Made by a program: the position numbers and the translations under genes. Under the pieces are notes generated by a model that was given only the letters and a program-made list of their open reading frames with translations, was not told where the DNA came from and ran no database searches. A DNA stretch of 11,032 bases from Candidatus Hydrogenedentota bacterium (lineage in GTDB: Bacteria; Hydrogenedentota; Hydrogenedentia; Hydrogenedentales; CAITNO01), in assembly GCA_029554925.1 (NCBI GenBank), contig JAKPUV010000694.1, forward strand, positions 1 to 11,032, read 5' to 3'. Shown in pieces: positions 1-7,442 of this stretch. Numbering within the stretch: the stretch's first letter is position 1; every line of letters starts with the position of its first letter.

Positions 1-7
1 GCTTTTT

Positions 8-240
8 GCATCCCGGAGGGATGCAGGACATTAGCCGGTGGTTGAGCGTCAGCGATACCACCGGACAGCAGACCCTCTCCCCTCTTTCAAGAACCCCGGC
101 AGGGGTTCAGGACGCACCGCGCCCTCTTGCGTTGGGTCCCGCACCCCTGCCGGGGTGCCAGTAAAGGGGTGGCGGCACCCGTTTCCGGTGGTGTCGCTGA
201 CGCTCAACCACCGGCTAATGTCCCCCACCCCTGCGGGGTG
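8..240. repeat. Large inverted repeat of six hairpins, REP/BIME-like
   Basis: Six short palindromes are arranged symmetrically about position 124. Hairpins lie at 8-24 (stem GCATCCC, loop GGA), 35-64 (stem CCGGTGGT/ACCACCGG), 91-108 (stem GAACCCC, loop GGCA), 141-158 (stem GCACCCC, loop TGCC), 185-214 (same CCGGTGGT stem) and 226-240 (stem CACCCC, loop TGC). The longest near-perfect arms are 26-65 and 184-223: forty bases, reverse complementary with one mismatch. The 26-base gaps at 65-90 and 159-184 are also equal in length. Each C-rich hairpin is followed, outward to inward, by RGGAC (CAGGAC twice on plus; GGGAC-type twice on minus). This resembles paired REP sequences in head-to-head orientation. 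No transposase is present, so mobility is inferred only. It lies beyond the 3' end of the minus-strand gene ending at 294. Confidence 0.85.
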
Positions 241-293
241 AAGAGGGGCCGGGTATCCCTATCCTCCGCAGCGATTTGATCCGCGCCCGCCGC

Positions 294-1274
294 TCAGTCA
301 AACGCGACCAGCACCTTTCCCAGCGGGCCTTCGGCGAGGTGGGCGAAGGCATCCTGCGGCTGGTCGGGGGAAAAAACGCTGTCCACGAGGGGGCGTGTGC
401 CCTTCTGGTCCAGCAGTCGGACGATTTCCCGCCAGGCTTCGGCGGCCTCGGCGGGGACGTAGGCGCTCACGCTGAGGCCCTCCACGCGGAGGTTCTTGTG
501 GATCAGCAGCCCGACGGTGAGTTCGGCGTCGAGCCCCGCGAGGAGGCCGACGACCATGACGCGCCCGCCGGGGGTGGCGAGCCGCGCGGCACGGTTGAGC
601 CAGGGGCCGCCGAGGTTCTCGACGACCAGCCCGATGCGTTCTTTGCCCAGGGCCTCCTTCACCAACGCCTCCACGTTGTCCGCCGCCGCGTCCACGACGA
701 TGTCCGCGCCGAGGGCCGTGAGGGCGGCGCGTTTTTCGGCACTGCGGGACAGGGCGACGACGCGCGCGCCGAGGGCGCCGCAGAGCAGGACCGCCGCCGA
801 GCCGACACCGCCGGACGCGCCGGTGACGAGCACGGTCTCGCCCGCCTGGAGCCCGCCGCGCACGACAAGGGCGCGCCAGGCGGTCAGCAGGGTGAGCGGC
901 CCGGCCGCGGCCTCCTCCAGGGACCAGCCGTCCGGCACGGGGGCCAGCCACTCCTCCGGGATCGCGGCACAGTCGGCGAAGGTGCCGGGGGTGGAGATGC
1001 CCGTGAGTCCGCCGAGCAGGCACACGGCGTGGCCCTCTTTGAACCGTCCGCCCTGGGCCGCGCGCAGGATGTGGCCCGCGCCGTCGCGGCCGGGGGTAAA
1101 GGGCGGCGCGCCCGCGCGCGGGTACTGCCCCTGCACCAGATACCGGTCGGCGGGGTTGAGGGCCGCGTACTGGACGCGCACCAGGGCCTCGCCCGGTCCG
1201 GGCACGGGCTCGGGCACCTCCTCCAGGCGCAGGTTTCGGATGTCCCCCGTCTCGTGGAACCGCCAGGCGCGCAT
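294..1274 (-). CDS. Zinc-free NADPH:quinone oxidoreductase-type MDR dehydrogenase
   Basis: The 326-residue product belongs to the medium-chain dehydrogenase/reductase superfamily, quinone oxidoreductase (COG0604-like) branch. It would transfer hydride from NAD(P)H to a quinone or another electron-poor carbonyl substrate in the cytosol. The N-terminal GroES-like fold spans about residues 1-125, with a family-type GRDGAG signature at 62-67. The Rossmann domain has its nucleotide loop at G152-A-S-G-G-V-G158, followed by a helix and the basic S-R-S-A-E-K segment (176-181), which hints at NADPH preference. The cysteine cluster for structural zinc is absent. An upstream in-frame ATG at 1331 exists. 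I chose 1274 because AGGAGG sits 7 bases before it and the protein then begins at the usual family position (MRAWRFHETG). The gene diverges from the ketopantoate reductase gene across a 106-bp gap. The true substrate is not readable from sequence. Confidence 0.93.
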   Translation of the reverse strand: MRAWRFHETGDIRNLRLEEVPEPVPGPGEALVRVQYAALNPADRYLVQGQYPRAGAPPFTPGRDGAGHILRAAQGGRFKEGHAVCLLGGLTGISTPGTFADCAAIPEEWLAPVPDGWSLEEAAAGPLTLLTAWRALVVRGGLQAGETVLVTGASGGVGSAAVLLCGALGARVVALSRSAEKRAALTALGADIVVDAAADNVEALVKEALGKERIGLVVENLGGPWLNRAARLATPGGRVMVVGLLAGLDAELTVGLLIHKNLRVEGLSVSAYVPAEAAEAWREIVRLLDQKGTRPLVDSVFSPDQPQDAFAHLAEGPLGKVLVAFD

Positions 1275-1281
1275 GACCCGT

Positions 1282-1287
1282 CCTCCT
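1282..1287 (-). promoter_or_regulatory. Shine-Dalgarno AGGAGG fixing the start of the MDR gene
   Basis: Read on the minus strand this is a perfect AGGAGG, 7 bases before the ATG at 1274-1272. It favours that start over the longer in-frame ATG at 1331, which lies inside the intergenic palindrome. Confidence 0.8.
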
Positions 1288-1323
1288 GTTGTGGCGCGGG
1301 CGCGGAACAGGCCCCGCAGGCTG

Positions 1324-1366
1324 GTGTACAATGGAACCGCGGAAAACGTCCGCGTTCATTGTACAC
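1324..1366. repeat. Inverted repeat in the divergent intergenic gap, TACAAT in both arms
   Basis: The outer arms GTGTACAATG (1324-1333) and CATTGTACAC (1357-1366) are perfectly complementary over 10 bp. The inner arms AACCGCGG (1335-1342) and CCGCGTT (1350-1356) continue the pairing with two single-base bulges (1334, 1338), leaving a 7-base loop (1343-1349). Each arm contains TACAAT on the strand reading inward (plus 1327-1332, minus 1363-1358), a good sigma70 -10 match. The best plus-strand -35 candidate, GGAACA at 1304-1309 with a 17-bp gap, is weak, and no minus-strand -35 is visible. It may be an operator or a symmetric promoter serving both divergent genes, or a structured leader. No regulator gene is adjacent. 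Confidence 0.7.
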
Positions 1367-1380
1367 AAAGGGAGAACGGC

Positions 1381-2343
1381 ATGCGCGTGCTGGTGTTCGG
1401 CGCGGGGGCGATGGGCTCGGCGGTGGGGGGCTTCCTCGCCGGGGCGGGCCACGATGTCACCCTGGTCGGGCGCGGCCCGCACATGGACGCCGTCGCGCGG
1501 GACGGCCTGCGCGTCACGGGCATCTGGGGCGACCGGGTTTTCCGGGGCCTGCGCGCGCTGACGGCCGCGCCGGACGCGCCCCCGCCGGGGGGCTACGACG
1601 CCGTGTTCATCACGGTGAAGTCCTACGACACGGAGGCGGCGCTGGCGGCGGTGGCGCCGTGTGTGGGGCCGGACACGCCGGTCTGCGCCTACCAGAACGG
1701 CCTCGGCAACGCCGAGAAGACGGCGGCGCGCTTCGGCTGGGAGCGCACCGTGGGCGTGCGGGCCATCTACGGCGTGCGCGTCACGGAGCCGGGGGCCATT
1801 ACGATTACAGTGATCGCCGCGCCCACGGCGCTGGGGGTGTTCCGTCCGGAGGGGCCCGCGGCGGCGGCGCGGCGGCTGGCGGAGGCGATGGACGCCGCGA
1901 GACTGCCGACGGTCTACTCCGAGCGCATCGAGTCCCTGATCTGGGGCAAGGCGGCCTACAACGCCGCGCTGAACCCGTTGTCGGCGCTGCTCGACGTGCC
2001 CTACGGGCGGCTGCCGGAGATTCCCGAGGCGCGGGAGATGATGGACGCCGTCATCGCGGAGCTGTACGCCGTGGGCCGCGCGCGCGGCGCGGACCTCGAC
2101 CCGCCGACGGCGGACGCATACCGCGCCCTGTTCTATGAGAAACTGGTGCCGCCGACGGCGGCGCACTACGCCAGCATGCACGAGGACTTCGCGCGCCGCC
2201 GACGGACCGAGGTGGACGCCATGAACGGCGCCCTCGCGGCCTTTGGAGAGGCGGCGGGCGTGCCCGCGCCGGTCAACGCCCTCCTGGCGCGGATGGTCCA
2301 CGCGCGCGAGCGCGCGCTGGGCATCCCGCCGCAGGGCGGATGA
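1381..2343 (+). CDS. panE: Ketopantoate reductase family protein (ApbA/PanE)
   Basis: The 320-residue product matches 2-dehydropantoate 2-reductase, which reduces ketopantoate to pantoate with NADPH in coenzyme A synthesis. The N-terminal Rossmann loop is G7-A-G-A-M-G12. The family landmarks follow in order: V-K80-S-Y-D-T, the Q105-N-G-L-G-N loop, the catalytic lysine in W188-G-K190, N194 and N198 in N-A-A-L-N-P, S265 in A-S-M-H-E-D, and the acidic E277 in T-E-V-D-A-M-N-G. All expected catalytic positions are present, so an active enzyme is likely. Paralogues of this family are common and some act on other 2-oxoacids, so the symbol is tentative. AAGGGAG (1368-1374) precedes the ATG by 6 bases. 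Its TGA overlaps an ATG at 2340, and the epimerase gene follows closely, suggesting co-transcription. No other pantothenate genes are seen here. Confidence 0.93.
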   Translation: MRVLVFGAGAMGSAVGGFLAGAGHDVTLVGRGPHMDAVARDGLRVTGIWGDRVFRGLRALTAAPDAPPPGGYDAVFITVKSYDTEAALAAVAPCVGPDTPVCAYQNGLGNAEKTAARFGWERTVGVRAIYGVRVTEPGAITITVIAAPTALGVFRPEGPAAAARRLAEAMDAARLPTVYSERIESLIWGKAAYNAALNPLSALLDVPYGRLPEIPEAREMMDAVIAELYAVGRARGADLDPPTADAYRALFYEKLVPPTAAHYASMHEDFARRRRTEVDAMNGALAAFGEAAGVPAPVNALLARMVHARERALGIPPQGG

Positions 2344-2360
2344 GCGAAAGACAACCGTTC

Positions 2361-2364
2361 GGAG
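2361..2364 (+). promoter_or_regulatory. Shine-Dalgarno GGAG supporting the rfbC start at 2370
   Basis: GGAG lies 5 bases before ATG 2370. The alternative in-frame ATG at 2340 overlaps the upstream stop as ATGA but has only a weak AGGGCGG before it, and would add ten residues ([10 protein letters not shown]) outside the conserved fold. Confidence 0.55.
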
Positions 2365-2369
2365 CAGCC

Positions 2370-2912
2370 ATGCCGACATTCACAGCGACCGAGATTCCCG
2401 GGGTGATCATCATCGAGCCGGAGGTGTACCGCGACGCGCGGGGCTTCTTCCTCGAAACCCACCACGCCGAAAAATACCGAGACGGCGGGATTGACGCGGT
2501 GTTTGTGCAGGACAACCACTCCCTCTCCGCCAAGGGGACGCTGCGCGGCCTTCACGGCCAGACCCGGCACCCCCAGGGCAAACTCCTGCGCGTGGTGGAG
2601 GGCGAGATCTACGACGTCGCCGTGGACCTGCGGCCCGGCTCCCCCACCTTCTGCCGCCATGTCGCCGTCACGCTGTCGGCGGAGAACTTCCGCCAGTTCT
2701 ACATCCCCCCCGGATTCGCCCACGGCTTCTGCGTCCTCAGCGACCGCGCCCAGCTTGAGTACAAATGCACCGACTTCTACCGGCCCGGCGACGAGTTCGC
2801 CCTCCGCTGGGACGACCCCGACCTCGCCATCCCCTGGCCCGTGACCGACCCGGTGCTTTCCCCCCGCGACGCCGCCGCCCAGTCCCTCAAGGGCTATCTG
2901 GCGTCTCTGTGA
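2370..2912 (+). CDS. rfbC: dTDP-4-dehydrorhamnose 3,5-epimerase
   Basis: The 180-residue cupin enzyme inverts C3 and C5 of dTDP-4-keto-6-deoxyglucose, the third step of dTDP-L-rhamnose synthesis for envelope polysaccharides; it acts in the cytosol, usually as a dimer. Family landmarks are all present: the N-terminal I-P-G-V-I-I-I-E-P...D-A-R-G-F-F (9-27), catalytic H62 in L-R-G-L-H-G-Q, K71 in [23 protein letters not shown] (110-120), Y131 in L-E-Y-K-C-T-D-F-Y, and the C-terminal L-S-P-R-D-A (163-168). Length is typical. A ten-residue longer form from ATG 2340 is possible and would overlap the preceding stop by 4 bases. rmlA, rmlB and rmlD are not in the window, so it is either a dispersed rhamnose gene or a related 3,5-epimerase for another nucleotide sugar. 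Confidence 0.95.
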   Translation: MPTFTATEIPGVIIIEPEVYRDARGFFLETHHAEKYRDGGIDAVFVQDNHSLSAKGTLRGLHGQTRHPQGKLLRVVEGEIYDVAVDLRPGSPTFCRHVAVTLSAENFRQFYIPPGFAHGFCVLSDRAQLEYKCTDFYRPGDEFALRWDDPDLAIPWPVTDPVLSPRDAAAQSLKGYLASL

Positions 2913-2928
2913 CCCGGACGCGGCCGCA

Positions 2929-2957
2929 CGCCGGGCCGTCCGCAGACCGGCCCGGCG
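2929..2957 (+). terminator. Possible transcription terminator after rfbC
   Basis: A perfect 10-bp all-G/C stem, CGCCGGGCCG (2929-2938) with CGGCCCGGCG (2948-2957), encloses a 9-base loop and starts 16 bases after the rfbC stop. The following bases (CCTGTTTG) give only a poor T tract, so intrinsic termination is plausible but not firm. Confidence 0.45.
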
Positions 2958-3007
2958 CCTGTTTGGGGGCGGGTGTCCGGGCGTGGTATCTTCAAGGGAT
3001 GAGACAC

Positions 3008-5032
3008 ATGCAGAGATTCGCGGTGTGCTGGGTTGCGGCGGTGTGCGCGGCGGTGGGGGCCTTTGCCCAGCCGTCGGCATTCCACCCGGAGGCGGAGACC
3101 CCGCCGACACCGGCCGCCCCGTCCGCGCCGCCGGAGGCCGCGTCCCCCGTGGAAGCGCCCAAGGTGGACACGCCGGAGGCCGCCCTCGCGGCGATGCCCC
3201 TGCCGCGCCGGGTGGCGCAGCTCATGATGATCAGCATCCAGGGAACCAAGAACCCCCTGCCGGAGGAGCAGATGTTCCTCAAGACGCTGGGGCCGGGCGC
3301 GGCGCTGGTGCGCCGGGCGAACAAGCCGGGCACCGTGGTCGCGCTGACCACGCAGATCCGCATGCTCTCCTCCGCCGGGGGCGTGCCCCCGTGGATCGGC
3401 ACGGACCTGCACGAGCTGGCCGCCGGAGACCCCGGCGGGGGGGCTTCGCCCTTTCTGGCGCTGCCGTCGCTGCTGACGCTGGCGGCCGCGAACGACGATG
3501 ACACGACGCGCCAGATCGGCACCCTGCTGGCGACGCATCTCCAGGCACTGGGGTTTGACCTGTGGATGGGGCCGCCCCTGAGCCTGGCCCCCGGCCCCGA
3601 CCTGGGGCGCGGCTCGGTAAACTGTCTCGGCGGTGACCCCGCCTTCGTGGCCCGCGCCGCGGGCATCCTGATGGAGTGCCACCGCGCCCGCGGTGTCACC
3701 TGCCTGCCCATGGGCTTTCCCGGCGGCGCGCTGAACCGCGAGAACCGCGGCGCGGCCGTGCTCACGACGGCCCCGGCGCTGATGGACCAGCAGGACCTCC
3801 TGCCCTTCCGCGAGGCCGCGGCGGCGGGCGCGCCGATGATCCATGTGGGCAACACCTACGCGCCCCTGCTCGACACGGCGGGACGCCCCGCGTCGCTGTC
3901 GCCCGCCGTGATCACGGGGCTCCTGCGCGGACAGCTGAAGTACGAGGGTGTGGTGGTGGCGGGGCCGATGGACGCCCCGGAGATCAGCTCCGCGACGGAC
4001 CCGGCCGAGGCGTCGCTCGACGCCCTGCGCGCGGGGGCTGACATGCTCCTGTGGCAGGGGCCCTGCGGCCAGCCCGGCCGCACGGTCGAGCGGATCGTCC
4101 AGGCCGTGACGCAGGGGGACCTGCCCGCGGAGGTGGTGGACAACGCCGTACTGCGGGTGCTCCGGGCGAAACAGGCGCGGCAGGCCCCGGCGGAAAAGGC
4201 CGAGAACGCCGAAAACCTGTTCCGGAAGAACGACCTCGAAGAGGCGGTCGAGCGGGCGGAGCGCCGCGCCATCACCCTGCTGCACCACACGGTGCCCGTG
4301 CTGCCCCTGGACAAGGACCGCTCAACCCCCGTCGGCGTCACCGGGACCGTCGGCACCGAGGAGCTGTGGGAGGCCCTCCAGAAGCCGCTCAAGCACGTGT
4401 CCATGCAGCCCATCACCACGGCGCGGCACATCGGCGACATCCAGCGCTTCGAGATCGAGCGCCTGACCCGCGGCATGGGCCAGTTCCGGACCCTTGTGTG
4501 CGTCCTGTCCGACCGCGAGCGCGTGGAGACGCAGATCGAGCTCGTCCGCGCGCTGAGGACCAAGGCCGAACGGCTGGTGGTCGTGTACCTCGGCTGGCCC
4601 GGCAACGCCCACCGCCTCGCCGACGCGGACGCCATCCTGCTCGCCTACGGCACCGGCGACCGGCCCGGCCATGCCATGAACGCCGTCGCCGACGTACTGA
4701 TGGGAAAAGGTCCCGTCGGCTTCGCCGACCTGCCCGAGACCATCACGCTCAAGGCCGGTGAGGCGCGCACCTTCAGCGTCGCCGATGTCGCCCAGGTCCC
4801 CTCGGGCCGCCTGCCCGTGGCCCTGTCGGAGAAGCTGCCCGCCGGAAAGGCCGCGCGCTTCAACCCCACCGGCGCCGTGAAAAAGGCCGAATGGACCTTC
4901 GGCGACAAGCGCGTCGCCAAGCCCGACGCCCCCTTCACCTTCGACGCCCCCGGCACCTACCCCGTCACCGTCACGCTGACGGACCAGCAGGGCGACAGCC
5001 GGACCCGGACCTTCCAGGCCGTGGTGGAGTAG
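3008..5032 (+). CDS. Secreted GH3-fold protein with PKD-like C-terminus, probably non-catalytic
   Basis: The 674-residue product starts with a signal peptide (hydrophobic 4-20, A-F-A-Q near 18-21) and a Pro/Ala-rich linker (27-55). Residues about 60-385 follow the glycoside hydrolase 3 N-terminal barrel: R-V-A-Q-L-M-M-I, the W-I-G-T-D-L-H-E strand (129-136), a degraded FPG loop (L233-P-M-G-F-P-G-G240) and G-V-V-V-A-G-P-M-D (314-322). Residues about 415-570 resemble the GH3 C-terminal domain, ending L-A-Y-G-T-G...A-V-A-D-V-L-M-G. Residues about 605-674 look like a PKD fold (W-T-F-G-D; A-P-G-T-Y-P-V-T-V). In active GH3 enzymes the loop reads KHFPGH and the strand reads TDD, with the nucleophile Asp. 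Here those are MGFPGG and AGP, so hydrolysis is unlikely and binding or scaffolding is inferred. AAGGG (2994-2998) is 9 bases before ATG 3008; ATG 2999, three codons upstream, is possible but too close to it. Confidence 0.85.
   Translation: MQRFAVCWVAAVCAAVGAFAQPSAFHPEAETPPTPAAPSAPPEAASPVEAPKVDTPEAALAAMPLPRRVAQLMMISIQGTKNPLPEEQMFLKTLGPGAALVRRANKPGTVVALTTQIRMLSSAGGVPPWIGTDLHELAAGDPGGGASPFLALPSLLTLAAANDDDTTRQIGTLLATHLQALGFDLWMGPPLSLAPGPDLGRGSVNCLGGDPAFVARAAGILMECHRARGVTCLPMGFPGGALNRENRGAAVLTTAPALMDQQDLLPFREAAAAGAPMIHVGNTYAPLLDTAGRPASLSPAVITGLLRGQLKYEGVVVAGPMDAPEISSATDPAEASLDALRAGADMLLWQGPCGQPGRTVERIVQAVTQGDLPAEVVDNAVLRVLRAKQARQAPAEKAENAENLFRKNDLEEAVERAERRAITLLHHTVPVLPLDKDRSTPVGVTGTVGTEELWEALQKPLKHVSMQPITTARHIGDIQRFEIERLTRGMGQFRTLVCVLSDRERVETQIELVRALRTKAERLVVVYLGWPGNAHRLADADAILLAYGTGDRPGHAMNAVADVLMGKGPVGFADLPETITLKAGEARTFSVADVAQVPSGRLPVALSEKLPAGKAARFNPTGAVKKAEWTFGDKRVAKPDAPFTFDAPGTYPVTVTLTDQQGDSRTRTFQAVVE
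4931..5032 (+). repeat. Direct repeat, copy 1: 3' end of the PKD-like domain
   Basis: These 102 bases, the last 33 codons plus stop of the GH3/PKD gene, recur ungapped at 7470-7571. The first 54 bases are identical; in total 93 of 102 match. The copies are 2539 bases apart and flank the DUF4114/TPR gene. Confidence 0.95.
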
Positions 5033-5033
5033 G

Positions 5034-5056
5034 GGTGTTTCCATCTCGGAAACGCC
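5034..5056 (+). terminator. Weak terminator-like hairpin after the GH3/PKD gene
   Basis: A 9-bp stem with one G-T wobble, GGTGTTTCC with GGAAACGCC, encloses the loop ATCTC and begins 2 bases after the TAG. No T tract follows, so a role in termination or mRNA 3' protection is only a guess. Confidence 0.3.
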
Positions 5057-5102
5057 GCGAAACCCGCCCCGGACCTGATGACCAGCAGGAGGCAGTGCGC
5101 GC

Positions 5103-7397
5103 ATGGCCATGAGAATGCCGGATTGGGACAGGATGCGCGAGCGGGCGCGCAGGGTTCTTCCCTGGGCGGGCGGCGTGCTCGCGGTGCTCGCCCTTCTGCT
5201 CTCGGCGCGTTTGGCGACGGGGCCGCATCCGGCGGGTCTTCAGTCATCCGCCACCCCCTACGGGCTTTCCACGCGCGCCCAGGTGCAGGCTGCGGGCTCC
5301 GACCTTCGGTCCTTCGTCTTCCGTGTCCTCGAACTGCCCGGATTCATGAAACTGTCGGCCCGCGAATTCAGCAACGAGGCCTACCGGACCCGGTTTGAGC
5401 GCATCAAGCTGGACCCGAACCGGCTGCGGCTGGAAAAGGGCGGCGCGGTCCGCGTCTATTTTGTTGGAGAGTCGGCGGGCACCGCGAACAGTCTGGGGGT
5501 TAACCTCTCGGGGGTGGGCGTCCATCAGGGGGATCCGTTCCTGCTCTTCCCGGCGGTGGGGGCCTGGATTCAGTTGAGCACCGCGTCGGCCGTTTCCGGT
5601 CTGCTGCGCTTTCTCTGGTTTGCCTATGGGGTGCGGGCGGAGAAACGCCCGCTCAAGCCCGGTGACTTTGTGGAACTCGGCGAACTGCCGGCGGGAACGA
5701 CACTGAGTTTCTTCCTCATCAACAACAACGAGGTGTTCTCCCCCCTCCCGGTGTTCACCCCGGTGGCGGCGGAAAATCCCGACCGGATCCCCCACATGGT
5801 TGCTTACGCCGTGGAGAACAGCCCCTATCTCCTCTTCAGTTTTGAGGACACGCTGAACGGCGGCGATGCGGACTACGCCGACGCGGTGTTCGCCCTGGAA
5901 ATGTCTCCGGAGAACATCGGCGCCCTCCTAGGGCGGTATGACCCCTGGGGCTACGCCCGGCGGCTGATCCTGCGCGTGGGCCTGATCACCTTCGTGTTCT
6001 GGGGGCCGCTGCTGTATGTCACCGTGCGGGAAACCGCCCGGCGGATGCGCATACGGGGCCGCCGTGCCCAGGCGGAGCGGTGTCTGGAGGGGGGGGATCC
6101 GCACGGGGCACTCGCGGTGATAGACCGGACGCTGGGCCTCCTTACCGCGAAAGAGCGGGCCGCGTGGCAGGCGATGACGCTTCAGGCGGCCCGGCAGGGG
6201 GGCGATGTCGCCCATCTGCTGGCCGTGCATGACGACGCCCCCACTCTTCTTCAGGTCTCCGAACCCCTTTCCCTGCACACGGCCCGCGCTCTCCTCTTAA
6301 CGGACCGGCCGGCCGACGGCGCCGACCTACGCGCCGCCTGGCGGGGGCGGGAAAAGGACCCGTCTGCCTGGGCTGCGCTGGAGGCCCGCTGTCTGGCGCG
6401 CATGAAACGGACCCAGGAGGCCGTGGCGCTCTTTCAGTCCCTGCCGGGGCCGGGGACGGAGCGCGCCGCCGCCCTGGCGGACATTGCGGCGGTCCTCTCG
6501 GAGACCGACCCCGGACGGGGCCGGGAACTGGCCGCCCGGGCCCTGGCCGAAGCGCCGGGCAGCCCCGACGCGCTGGCCGGCGCCGCCGTGGTGGCGGCGC
6601 GGCTGGGGGATCCCGAAGCCGCCCGCCGGCACGCGGAAACCGCCCTGCGCCTCGCCCCCCGGGACCCGCTGATCCGAGCGTGGGCCGCGCAGTTTCTCTG
6701 CCGCGAGGGGCGGCACGCCGAAGCCGCCGAGGTCTTCGCCGGCGGGCTGGCCCCCCCGTCGCTGGACACCCTGTGGTCCGGGTTCCTTTTCTGGACGCGT
6801 GTCGCGGTGTCCCGGCCGGTGGACTTGTCAGGTCTGCCGGTGCCTCCGGGGCCCCGCAGCCGCCTGGCGGTCTTCCTGCGCGACCTGCCCGGGGACCGCT
6901 TCTGGGATCCCGTCGCGTTCGACCGGCTGGCCGGACAGCACCCCCACCTGGCCTCGTTTCCGGAAGCGTGGTGGCTCGGGCTCCTGGAAATGCTGCGCAC
7001 GGGCAACCTCTCCGGCGCGCGCAGCGCCCTCACCGTCGAGTCCGGCGCGGGGACGTCGTGGCAGCCCGACCTGGAAGCGGCGCTGCTGCGCGTCGTCATG
7101 CTGCGGCAGACGGACACCCTGGGCTTCGAGACCGCCCGGCCCGGGGGCGCGCCGCGCCCCGTGAAGCACGCCTTCTTCGCCGAACTGGACGAAGCCGCCC
7201 TCAGCGGCGGCATGGGGCTCTCCCCAAACATGATGGAGTTTCTCAAGGGCGATTTCGCCTTCGCCGCGGCCTGCCTCGCCGCGGGGTGGAACGAGGCGGC
7301 GCTCCGGCTGTACCCGCACCCCGCCCCGCCCCACCACGCCCCCAACTGGGCCCGCGCCGCCTTCCTCCACGCGGGGGAGCAGTCAAGAAGGGCGTGA
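5103..7397 (+). CDS. Membrane protein with DUF4114-like domain and TPR-like repeats
   Basis: The product has 764 residues. A basic N-terminus (R-M-R-E-R-A-R-R) precedes a first membrane helix at about 18-37. Residues about 38-285 would be extracytoplasmic; 185-267 resembles DUF4114: L-P-A-G-T-T-L-S-F-F-L-I-N-N-N, then the acidic signature G-G-D-A-D-Y-A-D-A-V-F (253-263), probably metal-binding. A second helix at about 287-307 is followed by an Arg-rich segment (309-321), so the C-terminus should be cytoplasmic. Residues about 322-640 are Ala/Leu/Arg-rich helical pairs of TPR type, for example P-E-A-A-R-R-H-A-E-T-A-L-R-L-A-P (504-519). AGGAGG (5087-5092) lies 10 bases before ATG 5103; in-frame ATGs at 5109 and 5115 are alternatives. 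The protein may link an envelope binding module to cytoplasmic partners. No enzymatic motif is visible. The gene lies between two copies of a PKD-coding repeat. Confidence 0.85.
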   Translation: MAMRMPDWDRMRERARRVLPWAGGVLAVLALLLSARLATGPHPAGLQSSATPYGLSTRAQVQAAGSDLRSFVFRVLELPGFMKLSAREFSNEAYRTRFERIKLDPNRLRLEKGGAVRVYFVGESAGTANSLGVNLSGVGVHQGDPFLLFPAVGAWIQLSTASAVSGLLRFLWFAYGVRAEKRPLKPGDFVELGELPAGTTLSFFLINNNEVFSPLPVFTPVAAENPDRIPHMVAYAVENSPYLLFSFEDTLNGGDADYADAVFALEMSPENIGALLGRYDPWGYARRLILRVGLITFVFWGPLLYVTVRETARRMRIRGRRAQAERCLEGGDPHGALAVIDRTLGLLTAKERAAWQAMTLQAARQGGDVAHLLAVHDDAPTLLQVSEPLSLHTARALLLTDRPADGADLRAAWRGREKDPSAWAALEARCLARMKRTQEAVALFQSLPGPGTERAAALADIAAVLSETDPGRGRELAARALAEAPGSPDALAGAAVVAARLGDPEAARRHAETALRLAPRDPLIRAWAAQFLCREGRHAEAAEVFAGGLAPPSLDTLWSGFLFWTRVAVSRPVDLSGLPVPPGPRSRLAVFLRDLPGDRFWDPVAFDRLAGQHPHLASFPEAWWLGLLEMLRTGNLSGARSALTVESGAGTSWQPDLEAALLRVVMLRQTDTLGFETARPGGAPRPVKHAFFAELDEAALSGGMGLSPNMMEFLKGDFAFAAACLAAGWNEAALRLYPHPAPPHHAPNWARAAFLHAGEQSRRA

Positions 7398-7418
7398 CGC
7401 CCCTTGCCGCAGGCCGGT

Positions 7419-7442
7419 GTCCATCAAGTCCATGGAGTGAAC
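7419..7442 (+). repeat. Short copy of the GTCCAT nonamer repeat
   Basis: The pattern GTCCATnnn-GTCCATnnn-GTGAAC occurs here and again exactly 200 bases downstream at 7619-7642. It marks the left edge of the orphan PKD-coding fragment. Confidence 0.7.

Noticed and set aside
38..241. 67-residue plus-strand open frame at the left end
   Set aside because: It runs entirely through the six-hairpin repeat element, has no ribosome site and no recognisable protein character.
276..2379. Long open frames of 615-693 codons on both strands across 276-2379
   Set aside because: They are by-products of high G+C in frames opposite or out of phase with the MDR and ketopantoate reductase genes; their sequences are Arg/Gly/Ala-rich with no family motifs. 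The long frame starting at 496 is simply the real gene at 1381 extended upstream through antisense sequence.
2765..3007. Upstream extension of the GH3/PKD gene to ATG 2765
   Set aside because: It would overlap the epimerase out of frame, contains the terminator-like hairpin, and would bury the clear signal peptide that begins at 3008.
7395..7397. TGA as a selenocysteine codon
   Set aside because: The codons right after it do not look like protein, no obvious selenocysteine insertion stem-loop follows, and no redox motif surrounds it.
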